From positions 171,772,403 through 171,836,402 of the forward strand of contig NC_057866.1 of the NCBI RefSeq assembly GCF_019393635.1: a stretch of 64,000 bases of DNA, given 5' to 3'. The DNA is from Dromiciops gliroides (lineage: Eukaryota > Chordata > Mammalia > Microbiotheria > Microbiotheriidae). Positions 1 to 33,712 of this stretch are shown here, piece by piece. A program made the position numbers and the translations under genes. Numbering within the stretch: the first letter of the stretch is position 1; every line of letters starts with the position of its first letter. The notes below the pieces were generated by a model that saw only the letters and a program-made list of their open reading frames with translations, was not told where the DNA came from and ran no database searches.

Positions 1-881
1 GTAAGGAGCAGGACTTATCTATAGGTCTAAGGTTTGGGACAGTACATCTCAGGTTTATGGGAGGAATTTTTTGTAGCTACTGTTTTGACTATGCCATCTT
101 AGTAAATGATTTTGCTTAAAGCTAGTTGTGTCTATTGCTTGATTATTAAAATGAAGAACCCCAGTGGGGACTTGTCAATTATAGTAGTAGGAGTCTAGAG
201 CTACAAATCTGTGGTCTATATACCGGAGAACCTATGAGAGTAGTCATAAATTACCAACCTAGTTTTCTTTAAAAAGGAAATGAGGTTGATTGTGGAATAA
301 GGTCAAATGATGTCCCAGACACTTAATACCTGTGTGACCTAACCTCTGTCTGCTTCTTCTTTCTTATCTTTAAAATGTGGATAACAATAACATCTGCCTC
401 TTAGGGTTCTTTTAATGATAAAATGAGATAATGTATGGTAAACGCTTTGCAAACTTTAAAGACCTATATCCATGTTAACTATTATTATCATACATGCTTG
501 TATCATGGGTCTTGTTTTTCTTGCTTCCTCATTTTTTGGGGGGAGGTAGGAAAAAGAGTGTGAATTTTTATTTTAAAATAATATTTAATTTGCAAATTAA
601 AAACAAAAATACATTAATCTGGCCTCATATTCTGTGATAATTGTGCACATTGGAGATGTTTTACTTAATAAGTTGCAGGTACATTTCAGGAGAGACATTG
701 AGAACAACATGAGGGACACTTCTGCTGGTTTCCTTGAGACTCAGGAGACTTTTTGTGTTTGTTGCTGCTTTAAATGGCCCTGCTCTGTTTGAAATTTCTT
801 TCTTAGTCTGATCCTTACAAGGAGTTGGGAGCAATTTGAGAAAAACACATAGGCCAGATATTGATATTACCAATACTTCCC

Positions 882-1080
882 TGGAAATATGAAAAAAATA
901 AAATGACAAACATCCTTCACAATAAAAAAGAAGACAATCATGTAGCCATCTTTAGGGATTGAGCTAAATGAATTATTGTTATTGTAAAATCACAAGATCA
1001 TAGATTTAGTGCTTGGAGTTCCATTCCTTCATTTTGGAGATGAGGAAAGTGAGAAATAGAATGTAAGTGATCTACACAGG
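882..1080 (+). repeat. Copy A of a ~200-bp direct duplication
   Basis: Matches 3252-3446 with about nine substitutions and two small indels (about 95% identity). The copy begins at TGGAAATATG and stops inside a SINE-like segment (TACACAGG). Its left flank is unrelated to the left flank of copy B. Confidence 0.85.
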
Positions 1081-2184
1081 ATTATAAATAAAATAAATTG
1101 TGGAGATTATGATTTAGAAAGAGACTCACTGTTAGAAATACAGCTTATATTTGATTTAGGCAAGATCTTCTGGCAGCTGTATTTTTTTTTTTTTGGTAAG
1201 TCTTTTGGCTGACACTCATTAACCTAAGTTGGCATGAAGGCATTAAGGAAGCAGACAATCAGGATGCTGTAGTCAAATATGGTCAATATTCTGCATGTAT
1301 GTGTACACATGGTAAAAGGCTAGGTACATAGTATTCAGTAAATCAGTGCTGAGTGATTTACATTTCCCATTATATTTTTGCATATATTCTGTCATGTAAA
1401 TTATATAAACTCTGTCTCTATTAGTTTGGGCCATTTCTCCCTAATTGTCCACCATCTGATGAGATTATGCCTTAAAGGAATAATAAAGTTAGTTTTAAAT
1501 TTCCTACTTGGCAATTCCATTATTTCCTTCAGGCATTGTTAACAGTTATCTTCAAATACATACAAGAGTCTTTATATTGCAAATTTTGCCCAAGCCATAA
1601 CAATAAAAGTTTCAATTAAAGTCAATAAACTTAAGTTATCCTTTTCTTTCTTAATTGCATGTGACACCATATGGAGAAAATTTTAAATTCCCCCAGATAC
1701 ACACCAATATAAAGTATACTACTTCAAAGTTAGCAATATAGGAAGCAGGTGAGGATATATTCTATAGATTTAAAGTCATAGAGTTTTGAAAGTAACAGAA
1801 TTTCCCCCCATGAGTCATTCATTTTATAAAACAAATCCCATAGATTTACTCTCATGGAACCTAAGTGCATGGGATGCACTTGCATGAATAAGAACTCTAA
1901 CGTAGTCAGCCAAAAAATTGGGAATATGTGCAGGTAATTTGACAGGACTGAAAACCATGATATATGAACAATGAATAAGAGAACTGCAAGGGGAATTAGT
2001 GTAGAGAAGAAAAGATTGGCAGGAACAAATTATCTCTCTTCAAATATTTGATGAAATGTAACATGAAAGACTGCTAGGAACAATGGGGGAAGTTGCAGAG
2101 AGTCACATTTAGATATAATTAAAAACTTCCTACTAACAAATAGAGCTTTCCCAGTGTGCAATGCTCTATCTCAGGAGGTTTTTT

Positions 2185-2475
2185 GTTTTTTAAATCCATT
2201 TATTTATTTAGAATTTTTCCCCACCTTACATGTAAAAACAAATTGTAACATTGATTTTTAAAACTTTTTGTTCCAAATTCTCTTCCTTCCTCCCCATCTC
2301 CCCTTAAGAACTCAAGCCTTTCAATATGTTATACATGTACAGTCATGCGAAATACAGCAGACAAGAAAAACTTTAGAAAAAGGAACTAACAACAACAAAA
2401 TATGCTACCATGTGTATTCAGATACTATCAGTTCTTTCTCTGTAGATGGATTGCATTTTTCATAAATTCAGGAGG
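2185..2475 (-). mobile_element. L1 3'-UTR fragment, antisense
   Basis: T-rich start, TTACATGTAAAAACAAATTG and a pyrimidine-rich tract followed by TTCTCTGTAGATGGATTGCA are shared with the other L1 tails here. Decayed and non-coding. Confidence 0.6.
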
Positions 2476-2709
2476 TTTTTAAGGGTGGGCCAAATGACTA
2501 CTTATCAGGGTTGTAAGAAAAGAAATTCCTGTGCACGTTAGCCTAGAAGACTGCTTTGTACATCTTAAAGCACTATATAAACACTAGTTATTATTATTAT
2601 GATCATTATTCATTCTTTTACTTTCTTATTTATTTATCTGTTAATTCATTCAGTTATTCACTCATTCAGTTATTTATTTATCCATCCATTCATTCATTTA
2701 TTTGCAGCT

Positions 2710-3262
2710 CTCAGATTCTGGTATTCTGACAGCTTATACCAAGTATGATAAATCCACACCTTGCTATTGTAGGAAATGAGGACATTTGGGAGAACATTTG
2801 TGTTCTTTGAGGTATGTTAAAGAGGACAACTATAGGCTGAACAAGTTGTGGTATATTAATGTAATTGAATGCTTTTATGCTATAAGAAATGACGAGCAAG
2901 AGGATTTTGGAAAAACCTGGGAAGACTTATATGAACTGATATAAAATAAAGTGAGTAGAATGAAGAGGGCATTGTACACAGTAACAGCGGCATTGTGTGA
3001 TGATCAGCTTTGAATGACTTAGCTCTTCTCAACAATACAATGATCCAAGACAATTCCAAAGGTTTCATGATGAAAAATGCTATCAATCCCCAGAGAAAGA
3101 ACTAATGGCATCAGAATGGAGAAGAAAATATACTATTTTTCACTTTTGTGTTTGTGTGTGTGCGTGTGGGTGTGTGTGTGTGTGTGTTTGTGTGAACGTG
3201 TGTATATCTTTTCTTTTGGTCAGTGTTTCTTCTTGCACAACATGATTGATATGGAAATATGA
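2710..3262 (+). mobile_element. L1 3' end, sense, 5'-truncated
   Basis: Terminal part of a marsupial L1 (GACAACTATAGGCTGAACAA, AAGAAATGACGAGCA, TGATCCAAGACAATTCCAAA, then TG-rich DNA). The same region occurs reversed in several other places in this window. It carries no usable frame. Confidence 0.7.
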
Positions 3263-3446
3263 AAAAATAAAATGACAAACATCCTTCACAATAAAAAAGA
3301 GGACAACCATGTAGCCATCTTTAGGGATTGAGCTAAATGAATTGTTATTGTAAAATCACGGGATCATAGATTTAGTGCTTAGAGTTCAGCTCCTTCTTTT
3401 TGGAGATGAGGAAAGTGAGAAATAGAATGTAAGTGATCTACACAGG
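3252..3446 (+). repeat. Copy B of a ~200-bp direct duplication
   Basis: Matches 882-1080. Here the segment starts exactly where an L1 3' end stops, both sharing TGGAAATATG, and it runs into a complete SINE that continues to about 3540. Confidence 0.85.
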
Positions 3447-3540
3447 GTTATGCAACCAGTTAAGTGTCTGAAGCTGAATTTGAACCTGGATCTTTCTGAT
3501 TCCAAGTCCAGTGTTCTATCCATTGTACCACACTGCCTGT
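3357..3540 (-). mobile_element. MIR-type SINE, antisense
   Basis: Runs from GGATCATAGATTTAG through GGAGATGAGGAAAGTGAG to TCTATCCATTGTACCACACT, the usual layout of the long marsupial MIR-like SINE in reverse. Its left half is duplicated at 882-1080. Confidence 0.65.
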
Positions 3541-3608
3541 AATCTTAGTGTGAGCATTTACACTTTGGAAATTAGAAAATGGTAGCTGCCTGTAATTTCA
3601 CCATTAAC

Positions 3609-3758
3609 TTTTTTTTTTTTTTTTGCAGGGCAGTTTGGTGTAAGTGACTTGCCCAGAGTCACACAACTAGTAAGTGTCAAGTGTCTGAGGTCGGATTTGA
3701 ACTCAGGTACTCCTGAATCCAGGGCCAGGGCTTTATTCACTGTGCCACCTAGCTGCCC
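3609..3758 (-). mobile_element. Mar1/WSINE1-type CORE-SINE, antisense
   Basis: A poly-T of 16, then GACTTGCCCAGAGTCACACA and finally GCCACCTAGCTGCCC, the reversed tRNA-like head. About 150 bp. Confidence 0.85.
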
Positions 3759-4342
3759 TCCTCACTAATAACTTTTGTTAAGTTTCCTTTCCATGTACCA
3801 TTCTCCCTTTCTCTCTTCATACTGTATCACTGTAGTCCTTGTTCAAGGGACCTTATGGCAACAATTAAAGTAAAAATTTTTGTTAGCCTCCCTGCTTTCA
3901 GCTTCTTCCCACTCTTAGTATTACTATTAGACTTAGCATTCCCACCAATATCTGGGTTAAGGTTTCATTCCTAAAGAAGACAGGAAGTTTTAAAACTCAT
4001 GGCTGAATTTTTATTTAAGTAATAGATACTGAAAAAGGAAATTATATGTTCAAAGTCAAATTTGGAAGATTTAATTCTGTAAGTTTTGTGGTTAGGGATA
4101 ATATCTATAAAAAGATAAATATAATATAACTTTAGACACTTTAGATTCAAGTAAAGAACTTTTCTGATTCCTACTATAAAATGATTCAATCTAATGGGAC
4201 ATTTTCATTATTAAAAAAAAATAGCATTACAAATCTACTCCAGATCAGCCATTGGGAAGTTGCACCTTTAAAATTGTATGACTCTTGGTTAGTCACTGCA
4301 GTTATAAGCAATAGGAGTGTACAAGTAGTGTGCCCAAAGGTG

Positions 4343-4377
4343 ATTGGCTGCTGCCAGGTGAGCAGGATATATAAAAG
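4343..4377 (+). promoter_or_regulatory. TDO2: TDO2 core promoter: inverted CCAAT box and TATA box
   Basis: ATTGG (an inverted CCAAT box) at 4343-4347 and TATATAAAAG at 4368-4377, 88 bases before the start codon. A TATA box here predicts transcription starting near 4398 and a 5' UTR of about 65 bases, which fits a tightly regulated liver gene without a CpG island. Binding by particular factors is not shown by the sequence. Confidence 0.75.
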
Positions 4378-4464
4378 ATAGCTCTGGTATGGCTAGGAAT
4401 GTCAGTGATGATATCATTCCGTAACTGAAACAATCAATTGCCTTTGAGAGAAGAAATCATCACC

Positions 4465-27952
<23,488 letters not shown>

Positions 27953-28690
27953 AGCCAACTTTGAGCACAACAGCAGTCATGCCACATTGTGTGAATGGTC
28001 AGCAAAGTGTGAAGAGTTCTAATGCACCATATGTATATCAATATTTAAGTACTTCAATGTCACATTCAAAGCCTTCTGATTAGTTTCCTCATTTGTAAAA
28101 TGAGGAATACTTTGGGGAAATATTTGTAACTTTGGTTTTAAGATGATTTAATGAAAATGACTACCAGACCTTAGAAAATAGCTAGTCCATCCTCCTCCTC
28201 CTCTGGAAGATTAGGAATTTGAGGTCCATAGAGGTTGCTACCTGCTTGAGGTCACGCGACTAAGTGGCAAAGGCATTTGAAGCAGGCTACAGAGCCAGAA
28301 CTACTTCCACTGTGCTAGGAGATCACAGCAAAGTCAGCTAAAATATAGCATTGTATATATGCAAATACATGAAATATCTGTGATTTCATCAGCATAGGGC
28401 ACTGCTTGTACAGAAATTCCCTCCACCAAGAGAGATTACAACCTCTCTATGATTTAATAAATACCTACACAGGGATTTTTAAAAATGTAAACCAAGATTC
28501 AAATGGTATATAATGCTTATTAGAGTGTAAATATTTTATCATTGCTTAAATCTTTTTGTAGATTTGAAAACTTCAGGTATTATTTCAAATTGATTTTGTA
28601 TCTTTGTGATGCATCTGATTCTCCATAAATACAAAGCCCTAGAATTGACCATAATAAAAGTAATAAAAACAAGTCATTCTTTCCTCTGCC
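27953..28690 (+). other. TDO2: TDO2 3' UTR with poly(A) signals
   Basis: Non-coding tail after the TAA. Two AATAAA hexamers lie close together at 28653-28658 and 28662-28667, so cleavage is expected near 28680-28690; an earlier AATAAA at 28456-28461 could give a shorter form. The part around 28190-28330 looks like a decayed antisense MIR-type SINE taken into the UTR. The end point is inferred. Confidence 0.7.
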
Positions 28691-29249
28691 TTCTTTGGGG
28701 GAATAATGCTTATAAAAAGTGATAGGTTATGAGTATTGGACTAGAAACATAAATCCTTTTATTTTCTCAAGTACTGCTAAATTATCAGCCTAGATGGGAA
28801 ATTTATGCCCATAGGAATTGTATGTAATATCATCGAAGAAATATGACAATGTACGGCAACCCATGGTGATAACCTTTAGGTTTAGAAGGTAAATACAGAT
28901 AAACAGCTGATGCTCATGCTTAATCGATAGGTTATCCCTCCCAAAGTATATAGTTCTTTCTGCAGTTTATTTATTTTTCTCATAAAGACACAAATCCATT
29001 AGGACAGCAGTTTCCAGCCTTTGGATCTTCATTGAAACTTGGAGGGATAGGTTTATCACAAAAATGGTCCCTATATTAAGATGCGAATTAATCAATGAGC
29101 AGACATATCCTCTATAGAATAGCATGTTTCACAAATCTGTATTACTTTACTATTCTTCAAATGTATATTGATAATTATGTGAATAATCAAATATAGATGT
29201 ATTTAAGAGCATTCCGAATTTATAGTGGCAGCTTTTTGTCATGTATATT

Positions 29250-29394
29250 TTTTTGGGGGGTGGGGCAATAAGGGTTAAGTGACTTGCCCAGGGTCACATA
29301 GCAATTAAGTGTTAAGTGTCTGAGGCTGGTTCTGAACTCAGGTCCTCCTAAATCCAGGGCTGGTGCTTTATCCACTACTCCACTTAGCTGCCTC
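29250..29394 (-). mobile_element. Mar1-type CORE-SINE, antisense
   Basis: T/G-rich start, GTGACTTGCCCAGGGTCACA, ending CTCCACTTAGCTGCCT; TGTCATGTAT flanks both sides. Confidence 0.85.
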
Positions 29395-29430
29395 TGTCAT
29401 GTATTTTCTAAACCAAAAATAGTATCAAGG

Positions 29431-29580
29431 AGCAGCTAAGAGGGGCAGTGCATAAAGTACTGGCCCTGTATTCAGGAGGACCTGAGTTTAAATATGACCT
29501 CAGACACTTGACAATTACTAGCTGTGTGACTCTGGGTAAGTCACTTAACCTTCACTGCCCCAAGCAAAAAACAAACCCCC
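29431..29580 (+). mobile_element. Mar1-type CORE-SINE, sense
   Basis: GAGCAGCTAAGAGGGGCAGT, CAGGAGGACCTGAGTTTAAA and core, then an A-rich tail. Confidence 0.85.
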
Positions 29581-29849
29581 ACCCAGTATCATTATCACAT
29601 GGGGGCCTGTGATATTAAAAAGAGTTCCTTCTACTTGAAAAGATTGGAGACCACTATATTAGGGCACATAATAAAATACCATGAGTAATTTGTTATTCCT
29701 GACCACTAGTAACCTAATTTTTAAAAAATCATATATTGAGATAAAAACCGTATTTCTAGTTACTCACGTGTGCCACCATGAAGTCATCTGCATCCTCCCT
29801 CACATCATATATTCAATCAGTTGCCAAATTTTGTCGATTTTTAACTCCA

Positions 29850-30300
29850 TAACACCTCTGAAATCCAACTGTCCTGGTTTAGACCCTCTCACTTAAGAAT
29901 ATCAAAAGAGCTTCCTAATTACTCTGCCTCTTCCCTTCCTCCACCTATTTGCCAAAGTGAGATTTCTAAAGCACAGGTGTAACCATTTCACTCTTTTACT
30001 CAATACAATTCAGTGGTTTCCTATTACCTTTAGGATCAAATATAATCTCCTCTGTTTGGCATTTAAAGCATTTTACGATAAGCTCCCACTTAATCTTTCC
30101 AGACTTAATATATGTTGCTCTCTTTCATGCATATTACTCCTCACAAATAATAGCCTGTTTTCTAATCTTTGTACAAATCATGCCCCGTTGCTAGAATACA
30201 AACCCTCCTTACCTCTGCCTCAGAGAATCCTTAGGGTCTTGTAAAATTCAGCTCAAAACCCATCATCTACATGAAGTTTTTCCTAGTCACCATGTTAAAT
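29850..30300 (+). mobile_element. L2-type LINE fragment, sense
   Basis: CCAAAGTGAGATTTCTAAAG, TTTAGGATCAAATATAATCT and TTTAAAGCATTTTACGATAA parallel the copy at 25.44 kb. Confidence 0.55.
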
Positions 30301-30537
30301 TGCTAGTTTCTTCTCCTAATCAAACTATTCTTTATTTTTTACATATCATTTAAATATATTTTTTACTTATTTTATTTTTAATTTGTGGAATAAAGCCTTT
30401 CCATAACATAGATTGCACATGAAACTATTATGTACAACTTGCTATTCCTTTAAAATATAATAAAATTATCATGTGAATTTTTTTCTTTCCTTTTATTTCC
30501 TCCATCCCCTCTTCCTATTTTGTATATATCTCATACA

Positions 30538-31318
30538 TGTCAGGGAACTTGACTTATGCCCAGATTGCCTAACATGGACAGCCTAATTCCCTAGTACTCC
30601 TACCACCTGAGTGGGAGAAGCCCCCTTTGATTGGCTGTGTAGCCCAACAGGCTGCATCTTTAAAACTAGCCAGACTGGAACACTTTTTCCTATAATCTGT
30701 TTCTTGCTGCTTCCAAAGGGGGAAGATCACAGTTTATTTACATGAGTACCTTTAACTGAAGCTGGCTAGATGATACCTTCCTCCCCTCTCTTTTACCCCA
30801 GCTCTGAAAATAAACAGTCCGGAATGCTTGCTTCTCTTTCTGTTTCATTTGTTGTTAGTTTCAGGTGCCAGTGGTAATCCCCACTGGACCCTGGGGGTCT
30901 GAGCCGAGGCAATCTTGGAGCCAGGATTGCAGGGGGTGCATACTGTAGCCAGCTAGCCTGGCAGAGAGGCCTTGAGAAACCAGGGCGTCTGAGAATCAAG
31001 GCCGAGGTAGTGTTGTGGATTTGAAACTGTGATTGTGCTCTATAGGAACTGAGCTAAACTATGAATCTAATCCCGTTTGCCCGCCCCAGAGGCTGAGTTG
31101 ATGCTAGGGGATGCAGAGAGCCTAGACACTCCCTAACCCCCTAGGGGAGAGTAAAATACTATATATGTGGACTTCAAGAAGTGGAGACCAGGGTGGTCAG
31201 TGTTTCATATGGTATACCCTCTATCTCCCACTTTCAGATTTCATCCTCAAGGGGATGATTACCCCTTCAAGGTCCAGTTGAGATAAGCTTCTGAACCCCG
31301 TTTGGTGTGCATCCCTTT
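30538..31318 (+). mobile_element. LTR-like block plus possible retroviral leader (fossil)
   Basis: Begins TGTCAGGGAACTTGAC, has an inverted CCAAT (GATTGGCTG, about 30629), AATAAA at 30809-30814 and a possible CA end at 30862-30863, giving an LTR of about 326 bp. The following ~450 bp is GC-richer than the flanks (GGTGCCAGTGGTAATCCCCA). A CORE-SINE later landed at its right edge. No coding part is recognised. Confidence 0.4.
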
Positions 31319-31334
31319 AAGAATAAGCTATACA

Positions 31335-31487
31335 GGGGCAGCTAGGTGGCGCAGTGGATAAAGCACTGGCCCTGGAGTCAGGAGTACCTGAGTACAAATC
31401 CGGCCTCAGACACTTAACACTTACTAGCTGTGTGGCCCTGGGCAAGTCACTTAACCCCAATTGCCTCACTAAAAAACAAAACAAAAC
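31335..31487 (+). mobile_element. Mar1-type CORE-SINE with 16-bp target duplication
   Basis: GGGGCAGCTAGGTGGCGCAG to an ACAAAACAAAAC tail. Target duplication AAGAATAAGCTATACA at 31319-31334 and 31488-31503. Confidence 0.95.
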
Positions 31488-31503
31488 AAGAATAAGCTAT
31501 ACA

Positions 31504-32160
31504 ATTGGTCAAGACAGAGGCATTGATTGGATTGCATCAAAAGGATGATATTAACAAAACTCCACCTTCCACCCACCCCCAGCCCCTCACACCTTGGGTA
31601 CGTTCCCACACAACTAGAGACAGCATTGATGGGAAAAGGTAGCTTACACACAATAGATAGACACATAGGGAATACACGTGACCCAAGCAACTCATACCTT
31701 TGGCATTGCAGGACTCGGATGATCATTCCTTCCCTCCTTGTGGGGTCCTCATGCTGCTTCCCTTGGATGCAGTATCTGCCAGTCAGGTAGCAGCTTTTCT
31801 CCCTGAGTCTGTTTCTTATCCCTTTCCAGTGAGAGTGACTGTTGGGAGCAGCATTTCCCATCGGGCTAGTGGTTCCGTGACAAGATGCCATGGGCATGGC
31901 CATGTCGTTTTTCTCCCCTACCCCTACCTGGAGGGCAGGAATGATTCTCATTCTAGGGCTGGGTTATTCTTTCACAGATGCCTCTCTTGGTTGCTGGAGC
32001 TCACTTTTCTCGAAGTTTTCTCTTACCTCATTGGCTTACTTTGTAAAGGGTCAACAAGAATACAACTTGTCTTTCACTCAGTCAATAGCTCATTACCTTG
32101 TAATTCTATCAAACTTGACTGAGGAGCCTCAACACATCTGGTAAAGAGGTAACAATGTGA
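31504..32160. other. Unassigned GC-richer segment
   Basis: Overlapping open frames up to 160 codons on both strands, none with a recognisable domain. It may continue the LTR-like block on the left across the SINE. I do not call a gene. Confidence 0.3.
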
Positions 32161-32169
32161 AGATACTTC

Positions 32170-32403
32170 TTTATGCTTCATTTTAAAACTCAACACCTCT
32201 GTTACTTATCCCACACATTCTGTAATTTGATCACTTCGTTTTTGGGGATCAATTCCTCTATGTGAACATGTTGTTTCCTCCAAAATAAAAGGTTCCTTGT
32301 GGTCAGAGTTTGTTTCATTCTTGTCTTTGTAATCTCAGTATGTAGCACAGTGGTTGACATATAGTAAGCAATTATCAAATGTTTGTTGATTGAATGAATT
32401 GAA
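32170..32403 (+). mobile_element. L2-type 3' tail, sense
   Basis: TTTGTAATCTCAGTATGTAG, CACAGTGGTTGACATATAG and ATGTTTGTTGATTGAATGAA. Confidence 0.65.
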
Positions 32404-32964
32404 ACCTATTGATCAAAAAATTTCAGAGCCAAATAGGCCCTCAGAAGTCTTCAAGTGAAAACTATATCTAGCTAAAAATCCCCCCTACAATGTTCACAAA
32501 CATATGACCATCCAGTCTTTGCTTAAAGGTCTCTATTGAGGTAAAATCCACTACTGCTCAAGGTAGCCCATTCCACTTTTGGATAGCCCTCATTGTTGGT
32601 CAAATCTAAATTCCAATGACCACCAATACTGCTAGTTCTATATCTTACTTAGGGTCAAGCAGAATAGTCTAATACCTATTCAAACTAAAAGCCCATCAAA
32701 TATGTGAAGACTCCTAATAAGCCCTTTTCCTCTCAAACATATTAAATTCAATAGCATAATGGTAAAACGTATGGCTTGCTCCCGAGTCTATGTATATTGT
32801 TTGGTATCATACATACAACTATCCTTTTCAGTATCTAAATGTACTTTTTTAAACCTTTTTGCAAAATAACTCCTTCACCCATTGTTTAATTTGCTCAAGT
32901 TTTGTGGCAGCAACTTTTTAGAACCATATTTATTTGAATTCTCATGGGCCAGAATCTTTCTGTG

Positions 32965-32968
<4 letters not shown>

Positions 32969-33056
<88 letters not shown>
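32969..33056 (+). repeat. (CT)n microsatellite
   Basis: About 44 CT dinucleotides with one TTT interruption near the right end. Confidence 0.95.
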
Positions 33057-33057
<1 letters not shown>

Positions 33058-33568
33058 CCCTGATATTCCGATGACCTGAATTTTTATGAACTTATTTCCA
33101 CTTACTCCTCAGAGTGACTTTGAGGAAGGGACCATGATTAACCAGATGTATAAACCCATTAGAAGGAAAAAAATAAAGTAAAAAACAAACAAAAAACCCT
33201 TTAATGTACACGGCCAAACTTTTGACAGAATTCAACTGTTGGATTTTCCAAATAACAGTAGTTTGAATATCACTGTTTCTTTTCAACCTGGTATGTAGAC
33301 CCGACCTAAAAGTAGTTAGTGCAATGATATATAGGAATCAGATATTTATTAGTATAAATGACAAACATGACACTTTTATATAACTTTATTTATTATTTTT
33401 GTTGGTTTCTTTGTTTTTCTTTCATCTAATCCTGGACCTTCATCAATGTGGGAACCCCCAGCGTGGAAGCCCATTCCACAACGGACAACTTACCATAACT
33501 TATCATCTTAGATAGTTTGACTAGGGAACTTACAGGTTACTTAGCTGGTATGTGTCAAAAGTAGTATA

Positions 33569-33712
33569 CCAGGCAGCTAGGTGGCAAAGTGGATAAAGCA
33601 CCAGCCCTGGATTCAGCAGGTCCTGAATTCAAATCTGGCCTCAGACACTTAACACTTACTAGCTGTGTGACCTTTGGCAAGTCACTTAACCCTCATTGCC
33701 CCCACGAAAAAA
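33569..33712 (+). mobile_element. Mar1-type CORE-SINE, sense
   Basis: GGCAGCTAGGTGGCAAAGTG to an A-rich tail; AAAAGTAG repeats on both flanks. Confidence 0.85.

Larger units (their letters stand above)
1..4330. other. Upstream flank of TDO2, repeats only
   Basis: No host exon seen. It holds a MIR-type SINE (about 317-492), an antisense L1 tail (about 2185-2475), an ATTC/ATTT-rich stretch (about 2605-2705), a sense L1 3' end (about 2710-3262), a TG repeat (3147-3195), a ~200-bp duplicated segment (882-1080 and 3252-3446) and SINEs at 3357-3540 and 3609-3758. The rest is unassigned AT-rich DNA. Confidence 0.6.
28691..30537. other. Intergenic DNA after TDO2
   Basis: 28.7-29.2 kb is unassigned. 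Then an antisense CORE-SINE (about 29250-29394), a sense CORE-SINE (about 29431-29580), and an L2-type element (about 29850-30300). Confidence 0.55.

Noticed and set aside
31335-31410. tRNA-like sequence at SINE heads
   Set aside because: They keep promoter-like boxes of a tRNA ancestor but are SINE starts, with no full tRNA fold.
31469-32122. 160- and 140-codon frames on opposite strands
   Set aside because: They overlap each other, one enters a SINE tail, and neither has a recognisable domain or codon pattern.
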